DNA of 24,526 nucleotides from a virus, in IMG/VR virus record IMGVR_UViG_3300043409_001130, positions 1 through 24,526 of that record. One strand, 5' to 3'. Position numbers and translations under genes: made by a program. The first letter of the stretch is position 1. Every line of letters starts with the position of its first letter. Shown piece after piece: positions 1-8,610 of this stretch. Under the pieces are notes generated by a model that saw only the letters and a program-made list of their open reading frames with translations, ran no database searches and was not told the origin of the DNA.

Positions 1-15
1 AATACTTATTATCCA

Positions 16-1173
16 TTAATATTCGAAGTTCGCCACCAGAACCGCTTTAACATCTGCGGGCTGTGTGCCTGTTATTGTGATTGTGTTTACTGTGTCATTA
101 TACCAGAATGCATCACCTGTGCAATTAGTTAAGGTTACAGTTGCACCGCCATCGGATTTCACTTTATTGATTCCTTTAAATATGCAAGTGGTAAAAGTCA
201 AATCGGTATCATCTGGAATATCAAATGTGCAATTCTCAAAAGTGAAATTAGTGTAACTTCTTGCGGCGACTACTGGAGTACCAGCCGCACCGTCAACTAT
301 ATGACACCCGATTATCTTTGCTTCAACCGTTAAAGAACTGTTAGGTGCTCTACGATTAATAACGGGTCTATTCATACCCACTATGTCAACCCTATCTGAA
401 ATCCACGCACTTGTACCGTCATCTGCATTGATTGTATTACCGCTTGCACCCAATGGCTCTAACAGCATTACACCTCTTTTAGTGTTACCTGAAACCAGAG
501 CCGCCAGATAAGCGTTTGCCAATTCCATTGTGGTATGTGAATAAGCATCCTCAGTAGTTCTTAAAGGAATTACTTTATTAAGGAATGTTGATTGAACTAC
601 ACCGATAACGCCTGCAAAAATAGTATCAACATAATGCTTTGATGTCAAATGTCCTGTTGCTGTTGGATACCCCGTTGTTGTTGGAGCACTGATTGACGGC
701 ACAATCGAACCTGTCGAGCTAAATATTAATTGCCCCGCTTTGGTTTGTGTGCCTGTGGTTAATATTGCTTCATCAAATCTTACAGCGTCTCCCGTTGCTG
801 TGCCTGCCGCTAATCCTGTAATCTTATTAGCACCCATTGCAATAGCACCTGTCATAGCCTGACTTGCTGTGTCAAACTTTGATAAGAACTCCTCTGCTCC
901 GCTACCTATGTCCTGAACACCAAATGAAGTTTGTTCAGTGCCGGATAAATACAATTTAACATTCTTATAAAATCCCGTAGTGCCTGTGTCAAATCCCGTG
1001 TATGTATAATGACCTGTACTCCCCACTTCCGCAAATGCGATATTCGTTAATACATTACCCGGAGTCGCATAGGGAGATTCCCTGAAAGTCAAATTAGCCG
1101 CCTGCCCTGTGTTTGGTAATGGTGGGCTTGCTCCATTGTTTAAAAATATTGAACCTTTAAATGCTATTGCCAT
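16..1173 (-). CDS. tail fibre / receptor-binding-type protein
   Basis: Last complete gene of the tail module. The 385-aa product is rich in Gly, Thr and Ala and contains hallmarks of phage fibre proteins around residues 105-185: AMTGAIAMGANKITGLA, followed by GDAVRF and later HLTSKHYVDT. These resemble the segment that precedes beta-helical fibre shafts. The C-terminal third (about 255-380) has short repeating beta-strand patterns (FENCTFDI, TFTTCIF, VTLTNCT) typical of a right-handed beta-helix. It probably forms the distal fibre or adsorption appendage and contacts the host surface. A strong SD (AAGGAG) lies 9-10 nt before the ATG. It follows the 178-aa tail protein by 16 nt. The fibre class is well supported; the receptor cannot be inferred. 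Confidence 0.75.
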   Translation of the reverse strand: MAIAFKGSIFLNNGASPPLPNTGQAANLTFRESPYATPGNVLTNIAFAEVGSTGHYTYTGFDTGTTGFYKNVKLYLSGTEQTSFGVQDIGSGAEEFLSKFDTASQAMTGAIAMGANKITGLAAGTATGDAVRFDEAILTTGTQTKAGQLIFSSTGSIVPSISAPTTTGYPTATGHLTSKHYVDTIFAGVIGVVQSTFLNKVIPLRTTEDAYSHTTMELANAYLAALVSGNTKRGVMLLEPLGASGNTINADDGTSAWISDRVDIVGMNRPVINRRAPNSSLTVEAKIIGCHIVDGAAGTPVVAARSYTNFTFENCTFDIPDDTDLTFTTCIFKGINKVKSDGGATVTLTNCTGDAFWYNDTVNTITITGTQPADVKAVLVANFEY

Positions 1174-1189
1174 TATATATTCTCCTTAA

Positions 1190-1726
1190 TTATCCTGATA
1201 CCCAAGTAACATATTTAGTAATTACACCAAATACTGTTGACGGCTCTGGAACTAATATCCATTTTAAACTCTGCTCTAAATTCTTTGTTCTGAATTGCAA
1301 TGTAACCGCTTTATTACGCCACGCCTGAACTCCGCCTTTGCCTAATCCTAACAGTATTTCCGAATTAGACAATATTACATCAAACCACCTTGACGGCTGA
1401 TCTATGCGGGGTGTTAATCTCAATGCATCGCCTTGTTGAGCCGAATAAAGTAATAAATCAATATTCATTAAATCTGCACCTTTGATAAAATCTGTATAAC
1501 TCAAATCAAAGTAAATTGTATAGCCTAATATCCTTTGAACCATTGGCATTGTAGGAGCGTTAATATCCAACCCCTGCAATTCCTGTTCAATTTTCCTGAT
1601 TTGGTTAGTTTCCAGCATCCCGCCATTAAGATTGGTCAATGGCAGATTAATAGTAAACACTGTTCTGTTCCTGTCCGCAGGTGTTACTCTTATAGAGCTG
1701 TAATCATATCCGTTAATTATTGCCAT
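1190..1726 (-). CDS. tail-module protein of unknown function
   Basis: A 178-aa protein between the large tail-tip protein and the fibre. I recognise no family. It is mostly mixed alpha/beta with several predicted strands (IYFDLSY, VTLQFRT) and no signal peptide or membrane segment. The ATG directly follows the TAA of the upstream gene (TAAATG), so the two are likely translated in series. Position and size fit a baseplate, tail-tip or fibre-attachment component, which is inference from gene order only. Confidence 0.55.
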   Translation of the reverse strand: MAIINGYDYSSIRVTPADRNRTVFTINLPLTNLNGGMLETNQIRKIEQELQGLDINAPTMPMVQRILGYTIYFDLSYTDFIKGADLMNIDLLLYSAQQGDALRLTPRIDQPSRWFDVILSNSEILLGLGKGGVQAWRNKAVTLQFRTKNLEQSLKWILVPEPSTVFGVITKYVTWVSG

Positions 1727-3352
1727 TTACCGTTCTTTCCAATAAGAATCAACTTCACGATTTCTAATGTCTAAATTAGTCAGTTTATACAATACATAAG
1801 TCGCACCGTTCTTAATAGTGGTATCAAACAGCTTATAAATCAATCCTGTGAGTAGTGATAATTTTAATTGCATAACTTTTTTGATTGCACCCGTTACCAC
1901 AAAAAGCCAATTAGTAATAACTCTTTGCCAAATAGCACTCAACCCAGAATACGGGCTGAAATTATCGTAATAAATTGTGTAAAAATATTGGTGTCTATCA
2001 CCGCTTAAAGTCCCCGCCTGTGTAGCGTGAAAGGGTGTATGGTAATTATGCCAAGTCCACATTGCGGGGAATGAAAAGTTTTTAGGCATAAACGACCATC
2101 GGGGGTAAGTAAAACTATAAGCATCTGATGGATAACCGTAACTCCAATGTGTGTTATTATTCCCCTCCTGTGTTGATGGATTGAGATAATAATTAGCCTC
2201 AATTTCTACTACATCTTTAATTGGTATATCTACCTCTTGATTAGGCACGTAGGCATCTCTTAACTTATAAAATCCCGCCGTTGCTTCAATTAACTGATTG
2301 TATGGATCAATACTGCCCTTACTAATTAACCCCGCTAAAAAGTAAGGTGGTGTTCCGTATATCCCCCCGTATATTCTATATTCGTCATCAATACTTTTAA
2401 AAATCCCCAATCCTAAATTTGGATTGTTATAAGAAATATCATTAGCGGTAAAATATCCCGGCTGCGTATAAAACACATTTGAACACTGTATATATTTAAA
2501 GTAAACCCATTTATTAGTTGCTTTATTAATGTCTAAACCGTGTTGATTTTCTATTACGCTTAAAGTATGGCTAACAGAATCACCAAAACCCGTATCCCTG
2601 AAAGCTAAATACATTGTAACTTCCCATAATTGGTCTGCTCTCTCTGCCGTGATTTCCATTTTATAAATCATTCCCCAGAACTTGCATAAGTCGTCAAACA
2701 TCATCCAGCGTGTGTACTCCGATAACTGCCCTAACTTCTTGACTCTATTGCCCACTTCATTGTGAAACCACGATAAAAGTTCGGTAACTAAATACGGTTC
2801 AATACCACCCGCCCAATTCAAATTGCTTGTATCAACTTTTAATTGTAGCGGTCTTTGTGTCGCAAAATGGCACTCGTTCATATAATCTGTAAACCTGCCA
2901 TACATAATTGCTGGCTCTCTTACCGCACTATCACCTAAATCTTTTAATTCTCTGGCAAATGAATAAACTTGTACTTTAACGTCATATAGCCCGTCTTTGT
3001 ATGTATCATTAAACCACGTTGCGGATAAATCAACCATCCCGCCAAATACTTTTCCCCAAGTTACCTTACAAACTATGCAATGATTATCTATGTTTTCGGT
3101 TAAGAACTGTCTAAGGTTCTTTCCTAAATCACTTGTTTCGGTTTGTAACTGTGAAAACCCCAAATCAAAATCGCCAAATGTTACATTGAAAGCATCTAAA
3201 CTATTCTCAAACTCCTCGCTGAATATCGGGGAATCCTCCATCTTCACACTCGATAAAACAATCTTGTCATAGAATGACGGTCTTGAATTATCATCGTGAG
3301 CAAAGTAATTTGGCACGCCATTGAATTGATATTTACGAAATTCAATTGGCAT
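1727..3352 (-). CDS. tail tip / baseplate hub-type protein
   Basis: A 541-aa protein encoded directly downstream of the tape measure gene, with an 11-nt overlap. This is where siphophages keep their distal tail (Dit), tail-associated lysin (Tal) or hub protein. It is rich in aromatic residues (many Tyr, Trp, Phe) and beta-prone; the N-terminal 150 residues (for example GKVFGGMVDLSATWF) resemble a beta-barrel tail-hub domain in general character. I see no lysozyme or peptidase active-site motif. The start is ATG with AAGGAA about 7 nt upstream. The role is inferred from synteny; the exact family is not recognised. Confidence 0.6.
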   Translation of the reverse strand: MPIEFRKYQFNGVPNYFAHDDNSRPSFYDKIVLSSVKMEDSPIFSEEFENSLDAFNVTFGDFDLGFSQLQTETSDLGKNLRQFLTENIDNHCIVCKVTWGKVFGGMVDLSATWFNDTYKDGLYDVKVQVYSFARELKDLGDSAVREPAIMYGRFTDYMNECHFATQRPLQLKVDTSNLNWAGGIEPYLVTELLSWFHNEVGNRVKKLGQLSEYTRWMMFDDLCKFWGMIYKMEITAERADQLWEVTMYLAFRDTGFGDSVSHTLSVIENQHGLDINKATNKWVYFKYIQCSNVFYTQPGYFTANDISYNNPNLGLGIFKSIDDEYRIYGGIYGTPPYFLAGLISKGSIDPYNQLIEATAGFYKLRDAYVPNQEVDIPIKDVVEIEANYYLNPSTQEGNNNTHWSYGYPSDAYSFTYPRWSFMPKNFSFPAMWTWHNYHTPFHATQAGTLSGDRHQYFYTIYYDNFSPYSGLSAIWQRVITNWLFVVTGAIKKVMQLKLSLLTGLIYKLFDTTIKNGATYVLYKLTNLDIRNREVDSYWKER

Positions 3353-5237
3353 AGTTGCGTTCCTTTAATCTTGATTGTGCTCTCGGCAAATTCTCTAATA
3401 GAAATGTTTGACCTGCTAATGTCCCTTTAAATACAAATGTCGGATTCATAGCCATACCGCCTCCGCCGTTACCCATTGGGGGAGCTTTCATCCCGCCTAA
3501 AGCACCGCCTGCCAAAGTTGATACAGCACCTCCACCGGGTATTAGTCCCAATATACTGTTTAGCGTTTGCATTGCTTTTATTACAGCCACTATACTCTCT
3601 GTTATACTTAACGCCTGAACAACATTGGATAACATTTTGCCAAAACCCGTATCCATTAATCCAAACTTTTCCAGCATTGATTGTGTAGCGGTTAGCATTG
3701 TGCCAAAACTATCGCCCATTTTCCCTAAAAGTTCATCCCAATCAACTCCGCCTGCACGTGGATTAACCCTGCCACCCTCGCTGATGTTCTTACCCGTTAT
3801 GCCCCTGCCTGCAAGTCCCGTTCTGAAAGCACCCGTAGCCAGAACAATCTCTTTTGTAATTACTTCATCTATTGCTTTCCCTAAATTCTTTAAGACCTCA
3901 ATCTCTTCTTTGTGACGGTCAATAGGTGTTTTTCCACCCTTATTTTTAACGGGGGATATAGGCAATTCCTTTGTGCCCTGTTTAGCGTCACTATCCTTAA
4001 TAGCTCCCTGTGAGGAGAGTAAACCTAAATAGAAAAGTAAAGCCCTTACTTCTTCTTTGGCAAATTCAACCGCTTGTCTAATTCCCTCCAATAACGGTGT
4101 CGGAACAGCACTGTTAAGCGTTTTTAATATTCCGCCTAAATAAGTATTTGAATCATTAGCCGCTATGCTTATCTCTTTTAGCTTTTCACTAACACCCTTG
4201 AATATCCCAATTAAATTAGTAAGAGGGATAACCATTTTTATTAGAATATCAATATGAGCTAATGCCTTATCAGAAAACTTGCCCAAAAACGAAGCAGCTT
4301 CTTTTGAACTTACTCCAAAATTATTAAGGGTTTTGTTTGCATCTTCTAATTGATTTGCAAAAAAGTCCACAAGACTATCACCCAGCTTTGCGGAAAAGTT
4401 TTCAAGAGCAACCCCAGCCGCTTCTAACTTGTCTTTGTTATCCTTTATTTTATTAGTTGCACTATCGTAAGACTCACCTGATACTTTTAACAGGGCTTGT
4501 ATCCTAATCTGCTTTTGTGCTTCTGCATCTAATTGGTCAAGTTCTTTAACACCAACAGGTAAAAGACTTTTTATGGCTTCCTCATATACCTTTTTCTGGA
4601 TACCCAATGTCTTTAATACCTTAGTTGCTCCTTCGGTAGAATTTATTAATCCTCTGAAGTTTTCATCAACCGTACCGCCATATTTATCAGCCGCATTTTC
4701 CGCAAGAGAAAACATTATGGTCTGCTCTTTCAAGGTCAAACCTAAATCTGAAGCCTGATTGGATAATTTTATAAGGTTTGCATCTGTAACTGTGCCAGCC
4801 GAAGATATTCTAAACATTTCTAATTCATCGGCAGTACCTTTAAAGTTTGCTTTTAATACTTGTAACTCTGCTCCTGCTGTTATAGAATGCCCTATGAAAT
4901 CCGTAAAGGGTTTTAACATTCCCTTTAATCCAGCTACAACCACTGTGAGGTTTTCCCCCATTTCAAGAAGTTGTAAGCCTGACATCTTACCCGTAACACC
5001 AAAGGATTTAATTAGAGATGTGGTTGTTCTTAACTCACGGGATAGGGCGGTAACTTTTGCCCCCGCCGCTTGTACTTCAGCAGAAAACGGTTTGAATTGG
5101 TTTGAAGTTTTTGCAAGTTCTTCTTTAGCAAGTCTAAGGTCTTTTTGTATATCTTTTAGACCTCTGCCTTTTTCCTCAATTACTATTTGATGTTTCTGTT
5201 CAGCCAAATTTCTTAATCCATTTAGTTCCTGTATCAA
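3342..5237 (-). CDS. tape measure protein (TTG start likely)
   Basis: A 631-aa protein with an alpha-helical, Lys/Glu/Ala-rich N-terminus (coiled coil about 10-75), a hydrophobic central part (about 325-350, VIPLTNLIGIFKG), a second hydrophobic block near 555-590, and Gly-rich tracts near the C-terminus (GGGAVSTLAGGALGG). This architecture and its position after the tail chaperones identify the tail-length ruler. At roughly 1.5 Å per residue it would predict a tail of about 95 nm. The frame has no ATG before residue 84. The best start is TTG at 5237 with AGAAG upstream, giving a 38-nt overlap with the preceding gene. A second TTG lies a little downstream, so the first few residues are uncertain. 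A transglycosylase domain is not evident. Confidence 0.85.
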   Translation of the reverse strand: MIQELNGLRNLAEQKHQIVIEEKGRGLKDIQKDLRLAKEELAKTSNQFKPFSAEVQAAGAKVTALSRELRTTTSLIKSFGVTGKMSGLQLLEMGENLTVVVAGLKGMLKPFTDFIGHSITAGAELQVLKANFKGTADELEMFRISSAGTVTDANLIKLSNQASDLGLTLKEQTIMFSLAENAADKYGGTVDENFRGLINSTEGATKVLKTLGIQKKVYEEAIKSLLPVGVKELDQLDAEAQKQIRIQALLKVSGESYDSATNKIKDNKDKLEAAGVALENFSAKLGDSLVDFFANQLEDANKTLNNFGVSSKEAASFLGKFSDKALAHIDILIKMVIPLTNLIGIFKGVSEKLKEISIAANDSNTYLGGILKTLNSAVPTPLLEGIRQAVEFAKEEVRALLFYLGLLSSQGAIKDSDAKQGTKELPISPVKNKGGKTPIDRHKEEIEVLKNLGKAIDEVITKEIVLATGAFRTGLAGRGITGKNISEGGRVNPRAGGVDWDELLGKMGDSFGTMLTATQSMLEKFGLMDTGFGKMLSNVVQALSITESIVAVIKAMQTLNSILGLIPGGGAVSTLAGGALGGMKAPPMGNGGGGMAMNPTFVFKGTLAGQTFLLENLPRAQSRLKERNYAN

Positions 5238-5622
5238 CTAACTTCTTTTGCAGTCTTTCACCTAAACCAAACCCACGCCTGCCACCCTCTTCAAGATATG
5301 TCATTACGTCATCTCTTACTTTGTCAATATAAACTATGCCACGATTTGCAGTAACCTTTTTCTTAATGGCATTAATGAGTTTTAATTGTTTACCTTTGAA
5401 AATATCGGTATATCCTAATTTGGCACTTTTCCACTTCTTGTAATCAGCCGATAAGGGTTTTAATGCCGAGCCGTCATAACTGCGTTCTGTTCTTACGTTT
5501 TCCTCGTTATCTGCTCTGGCTACTTCGGTTAATTCAGCAATCAATTCAGGCATTTGTTTTCCCATCTGCATAAATAATTTCTCTAAATCAACTCCGCTAT
5601 TTATACTTTTTATCTCAATCAT
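5200..5622 (-). CDS. Mu gpG-like / HK97 gp10-like virion morphogenesis protein
   Basis: A 140-aa protein. The pattern is an N-terminal helix, then DGSALKPLSADYKKWKSAK, then a G-x-L-type helix (KGKQLKLINAIKKKV), a short strand (RGIVYIDKV) and a basic C-terminus (GFGLGERLQKKLVDTG). This matches the general layout of phage virion morphogenesis and tail-completion proteins (Mu gpG, HK97 gp10). Its position between the tail chaperones and tape measure is unusual, because that family normally sits upstream of the tail-tube gene. The start ATG overlaps the stop of the chaperone frameshift ORF (ATGA), so translation is probably coupled. Assignment is by pattern only. Confidence 0.5.
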   Translation of the reverse strand: MIEIKSINSGVDLEKLFMQMGKQMPELIAELTEVARADNEENVRTERSYDGSALKPLSADYKKWKSAKLGYTDIFKGKQLKLINAIKKKVTANRGIVYIDKVRDDVMTYLEEGGRRGFGLGERLQKKLVDTGTKWIKKFG

Positions 5623-6178
5623 TTCTGCATCCTGTGATACGTTATCCAGCTTTCCTCATTAATGCACATCTGATAAACATATAATTCAATAATATCCTTT
5701 TTTTCAACCACTGCGGGGTCAAGTCCGTAATTAGTAGCGTATCTATGAATTAACTTTTCGATTGACATACATTCCGGCATTAAGTAACATTCGCTAATCA
5801 TTAAATCATCAGGCGGTGATTGCCAGCCCATTTTATACGTAGCCTGCCACGCTTTTAGCTCGGCGTTAAATCGTTGCTCACTGTAAAAAAATCAGAGAGC
5901 ACCTCAACGGCAAATATAATTAGCTTTTGATGGTTCTTAACATCTTCCTCTAATTCAGTTATCTTGCTAAAATCACCATCCATAAAACACGCAAAGAACT
6001 TTTCGAATATTGGCTTTTCATCAAACACCATTTCGGCAACTATACCCATAACATTATCGTTATGCTTAATAGCCAGTGATAACAGTTTGCCACGCTGTAT
6101 CCAATAGTCTTTAAAGTATTTAGCCTCACGAAAGTTCTTTTGCTGGAATTCCTGACCCTCGAAATTATATGTTTTCAT
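5619..6178 (-). CDS. tail assembly chaperone, -1 frameshift product (G-T type)
   Basis: Extended form of the 107-aa chaperone. After codons for SDFF the sequence is a run of seven T in the phase GAT TTT TTT, a canonical X XXY YYZ slippery heptamer. A -1 slip on it continues without a stop: 18 residues beginning YSEQRF and ending ATYK lead straight into the MGWQSPPDD ORF that ends at 5619. The fused product would be about 186 aa (98 + 88). Such G/G-T pairs directly before the tape measure gene are a conserved siphophage arrangement; both forms coat the tape measure during tail assembly. The downstream 70-aa ORF (5619-5831) could also start by itself at its ATG, but the uninterrupted -1 frame and perfect site favour frameshifting. 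Confidence 0.75.
5855..6178 (-). CDS. tail assembly chaperone, short form (G type)
   Basis: A 107-aa, largely helical acidic protein with the usual features of short tail chaperones: a compact N-terminal part (NFEGQEFQQKNFREAKYF) and a middle section rich in Phe, Glu and Lys. It ends with VSNDLTPS after the U7 slippery run. It would be made by ribosomes that do not shift. The start ATG overlaps the TGA of the 55-aa gene upstream (ATGA). Its neighbours, tail tube upstream and tape measure downstream, fit the role. Sequence similarity to a named family is not recognised, so the call rests on position, size and the frameshift site. Confidence 0.75.
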   Translation of the reverse strand: MKTYNFEGQEFQQKNFREAKYFKDYWIQRGKLLSLAIKHNDNVMGIVAEMVFDEKPIFEKFFACFMDGDFSKITELEEDVKNHQKLIIFAVEVLSDFFTVSNDLTPS

Positions 6179-6342
6179 TTATCACTATCCAATCCGCTAA
6201 AAGGTTTTGCTTTATCCGGCGGTTCAGGAATGGCAATCTTTTCCCTTACCAGATAATGTTCCATTTCCTTTGATACTTTCGGGCTTTCCCCTGCCTTGTG
6301 TTTCTTATCCTCAAATACCCAATTAACCAATAGCGTTATCAT
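6175..6342 (-). CDS. small tail-module protein, 55 aa
   Basis: A 55-aa ORF that exactly fills the space between the tail-tube gene and the chaperone. Its ATG shares one base with the TAA of the upstream gene (TAATG) and its TGA overlaps the next ATG (ATGA). This tight packing is strong evidence for a real gene. The layout is an N-terminal strand (MITLLVNWVFED), a KAGE turn, a helix (KEMEHYLVREKIA) and a Pro/Lys-rich tail. It resembles in pattern the small phage proteins of type 'K-x-G ... hydrophobic helix ... G-x-A-x-P' often found next to tail genes. Function unknown. Confidence 0.65.
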   Translation of the reverse strand: MITLLVNWVFEDKKHKAGESPKVSKEMEHYLVREKIAIPEPPDKAKPFSGLDSDK

Positions 6343-6875
6343 TATGTGGTCTCCACAATAAGATATTTCTGGTTAATAGGCACTGATGCAGTTGCTGAAT
6401 TGTAAGCACCCAAAGATGCTAACAATGCGGCTGATAATGAAACAGCGGCTGAATTAACCAATGCGGTTAGTTTCTGTGCGTTACTTGAAGCTCCGCCCGG
6501 TGCAGATGCGTTAAACTGCGGTGCTACTTTGCATATCGGAAAGTACCATTCCTGCTTAACGTTGTTAAAGTCCCTGCGGTAATAAGCACCCCAATAAGTG
6601 TTCTTTACATCATTAGCAAAGAAATCTATTGTGGTCTTATCTGTTTGCATTAAAGTGAACGGCATTGAAAGATCGTAGTCGTATTCAGTCTGAACTACAT
6701 CGCCTTTTTCGTTCTTGAACGTTTCCTCACTTGTTGCCAACACCCTTTGGGATGTGGAAATATGCCCCACATTAAACTGTGTGAATGTGGAGAAAACAGA
6801 CCCGTCATCATTAACTTTCCAGAGGATAAGTATATTGCCGGATTTGTCGTTTACTGCGCCTACATCGTATGGCAT
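6342..6875 (-). CDS. major tail tube protein (probable)
   Basis: A 177-aa beta-rich protein (for example VQTEYDYDLSMPFTLMQTD) with a flexible Ala/Ser-rich segment around 125-160 (ASAPGGASSN) and a final strand (KYLIVETT). It lies just upstream of the small 55-aa gene and the tail chaperones, the standard place for the tube protein in siphophages. Its length is normal for a tube subunit without an Ig-like extension. The ATG has a good SD (AAGGAG) 7 nt upstream, as expected for a highly expressed virion protein, even though it starts inside the end of the preceding glycosyltransferase gene (16-nt overlap). Confidence 0.7.
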   Translation of the reverse strand: MPYDVGAVNDKSGNILILWKVNDDGSVFSTFTQFNVGHISTSQRVLATSEETFKNEKGDVVQTEYDYDLSMPFTLMQTDKTTIDFFANDVKNTYWGAYYRRDFNNVKQEWYFPICKVAPQFNASAPGGASSNAQKLTALVNSAAVSLSAALLASLGAYNSATASVPINQKYLIVETT

Positions 6876-7858
6876 AATTGCTCCTTAATTTGTTTTACTT
6901 TATAAATTAATTCGTTGTCTATAAATTCATTTGTATGTTCTAAATCCGCAGTCAGTCCCGATTCAACATCTTTCATCATTTCTAACTGTTTTATGGTTTC
7001 ATCAAATTGTTCTTTTTGAAATAAACAATTTGCCAATGCTAACCTTGCACGCCTTTGATTAGGCACCAACTCTAAACTATGTTTCAAGTACATCAGTGCA
7101 GTATCACCACGTTCAAGATTATTCCACGCTAAAAACAGGGTATAAGATAACAGAGCACGCTTGTCGTTATCCAGCCCGTCAAGAAATAAAGCCACTGTCC
7201 CGTATTCAATTACCCTTTCCCACCGCTGAAAGTTACCATAAGCACGGGTTAAGTTATACCTAACATCTTTGTTATCAGGTTCATCAATTAACTGTTGAAG
7301 ATGTAATTTAATATTACGTTCTGATTTAGCTTGCTTATCCTCTTCGGTTTTAAAGTCGTATCCTGTATGATAAATAATTATATCAGTTAATCCTGTTGTA
7401 TGTCCCTTGTCAATCAGTACCTCGTGAGAGCGGTTAATATACCGTATGTCGGGCAGGTTCTTAAATAATCTGTAATGCTGGCATTTGATATGATTGCCAC
7501 CGTCAATATAATTCCACTGGATTAAAGTCATTATATCCACACCTGATTCCATTGCTTTGCGTATTTTTGCCTCCGAACCATCTTCAAGATATTCGTCACC
7601 GTCAAGTATTAAAATGTAATCACCTGTTGCTTTGTCAATTGAGTAATTACGTGCTTTGGAAAAGTCATCTATCCAATCAAAATCATAGCTTTTTACACTC
7701 GCCTGTTTGGCAATTGACCAGCCATTAACCCTATCCATAGTCCAGTCCCTACTCCCCGTATCAACTATGATAATCTCGTCAGCCCATTTAACTGATTCCA
7801 AACTTCTTATGATTGTGCTTTCACAATCACGCACTATGTAGCAAACTGATAATCTCAA
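6860..7858 (-). CDS. GT2 glycosyltransferase with C-terminal TPR-like region
   Basis: 332-aa GT-A fold enzyme. The N-terminus MRLSVCYIVRD with IIIVDTGSRDWT (residues 29-40) is the typical nucleotide-sugar binding start of family 2. ARNYS (69-73) and the metal-binding ILILDGDE (DxD at 86-88) follow. Residues about 195-310 form helical repeats (NLTRAYGNFQRW..., RARLALANCLFQKEQFDETIKQLE) resembling TPRs, as in SunS-type protein glycosyltransferases and many Bacillota or phage relatives. The start is TTG at 7858, forming a TTGA overlap with the preceding stop and with AAGGGA upstream; the family's usual N-terminus supports this codon. It lies directly before the tail-tube gene, suggesting modification of a virion protein or of the host surface. 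Acceptor unknown. Confidence 0.85.
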   Translation of the reverse strand: MRLSVCYIVRDCESTIIRSLESVKWADEIIIVDTGSRDWTMDRVNGWSIAKQASVKSYDFDWIDDFSKARNYSIDKATGDYILILDGDEYLEDGSEAKIRKAMESGVDIMTLIQWNYIDGGNHIKCQHYRLFKNLPDIRYINRSHEVLIDKGHTTGLTDIIIYHTGYDFKTEEDKQAKSERNIKLHLQQLIDEPDNKDVRYNLTRAYGNFQRWERVIEYGTVALFLDGLDNDKRALLSYTLFLAWNNLERGDTALMYLKHSLELVPNQRRARLALANCLFQKEQFDETIKQLEMMKDVESGLTADLEHTNEFIDNELIYKVKQIKEQLCHTM

Positions 7859-8160
7859 TTTAAAGTCCCTTGTCCTGTAATGCCGGTTTCTTTATATTTG
7901 CATACCTGTCTATTGTCTAAATAAGACGGCTCTACCCCCATAAAATTTACAGCCAAAACAACATGACCACCGCCCACCACATTGTATTGCCACTCACAAA
8001 TTTCTTTTATGTCGTCAAGTAAATTTTGGGTAATGATGCAAGTCGCACTTTTTGAGCCTATGTAAATATAGTTATCTGTTACACGCCATTCAAATTCTGC
8101 GGATTTAATCCTTTCGGTTAATAACGATATTAACTTTAGTTTTTGTTCTTGATTTATCAT
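7855..8160 (-). CDS. unknown protein in connector/tail region, 101 aa
   Basis: No family recognised. A mixed alpha/beta protein with an N-terminal helix (EQKLKLISLLTERIK), a central strand-helix section and a Gly-rich turn (VVGGGHVVLAVNF). There is no signal peptide or membrane segment. The ATG lacks an obvious SD (AT-rich leader). Its TGA overlaps the TTG start of the first glycosyltransferase, so the two are probably translationally coupled. It could be a small connector/tail protein or an accessory to the glycosyltransferase; the sequence does not decide. Confidence 0.5.
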   Translation of the reverse strand: MINQEQKLKLISLLTERIKSAEFEWRVTDNYIYIGSKSATCIITQNLLDDIKEICEWQYNVVGGGHVVLAVNFMGVEPSYLDNRQVCKYKETGITGQGTLN

Positions 8161-8172
8161 ATTATTATTTGT

Positions 8173-8610
8173 TTAAGTCGCATCAACTATCCTTAATTGA
8201 AAGTTTATTGAGGGCTGTAAATAATTGCCCTTGACTACATCCTCTAAGCCCGTTACATTCATATTCAATACATCCAATACCGCAAAATTGGTAGTCTTGT
8301 ATCCGCCCTTAATTAACTTCACTATCGGCTGTATATAGTCATCAATTACATTCTCATATTCATCTGAATCTTTTTTATACAATCCAAAAGTGAAATTGAT
8401 TGACACATTGACCTCAAACAGTTTACCGCTTTCGTCATCTACTAACTGATAGTCCTTAATCCTGATTGTATAATACCTGTGCATTTGGTTAGCTGGTAAC
8501 TTATCCAAGTCAAGACTTGCGGTGGTTTCAGCAATATCACTCGAAGTCGTCCCGTTAAATGTGGTGATCTTTGCATCAAGAAAAGTTCTTATGTGCTGGT
8601 AAAATGCCAT
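8173..8610 (-). CDS. tail terminator / tail completion-type protein (tentative)
   Basis: A 145-aa protein with an N-terminal amphipathic helix (FYQHIRTFLDAKI), several beta-strands (YYTIRIKDYQLV, FEVNVSINFTFGLYKK), a helix (NVIDDYIQPIVKLIKGG) and a C-terminal strand ending FQLRIVDAT. A helix-flanked beta sheet of about 140 residues, encoded between the connector and tail-tube genes, is what tail terminator proteins look like. The ATG has GGAAGA upstream. I cannot name a family, so the role is positional inference. Confidence 0.45.
   Translation of the reverse strand: MAFYQHIRTFLDAKITTFNGTTSSDIAETTASLDLDKLPANQMHRYYTIRIKDYQLVDDESGKLFEVNVSINFTFGLYKKDSDEYENVIDDYIQPIVKLIKGGYKTTNFAVLDVLNMNVTGLEDVVKGNYLQPSINFQLRIVDAT

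Noticed and set aside
4759-5190. Plus-strand ORF of 143 codons opposite the tape measure gene
   Set aside because: Mirror of a Lys/Glu-rich helical protein; no start signal and no family resemblance.
5619-5831. The 70-aa ORF as a separate gene
   Set aside because: The -1 frame is open back to a perfect slippery heptamer, so it is better read as the frameshift extension; independent initiation remains possible.
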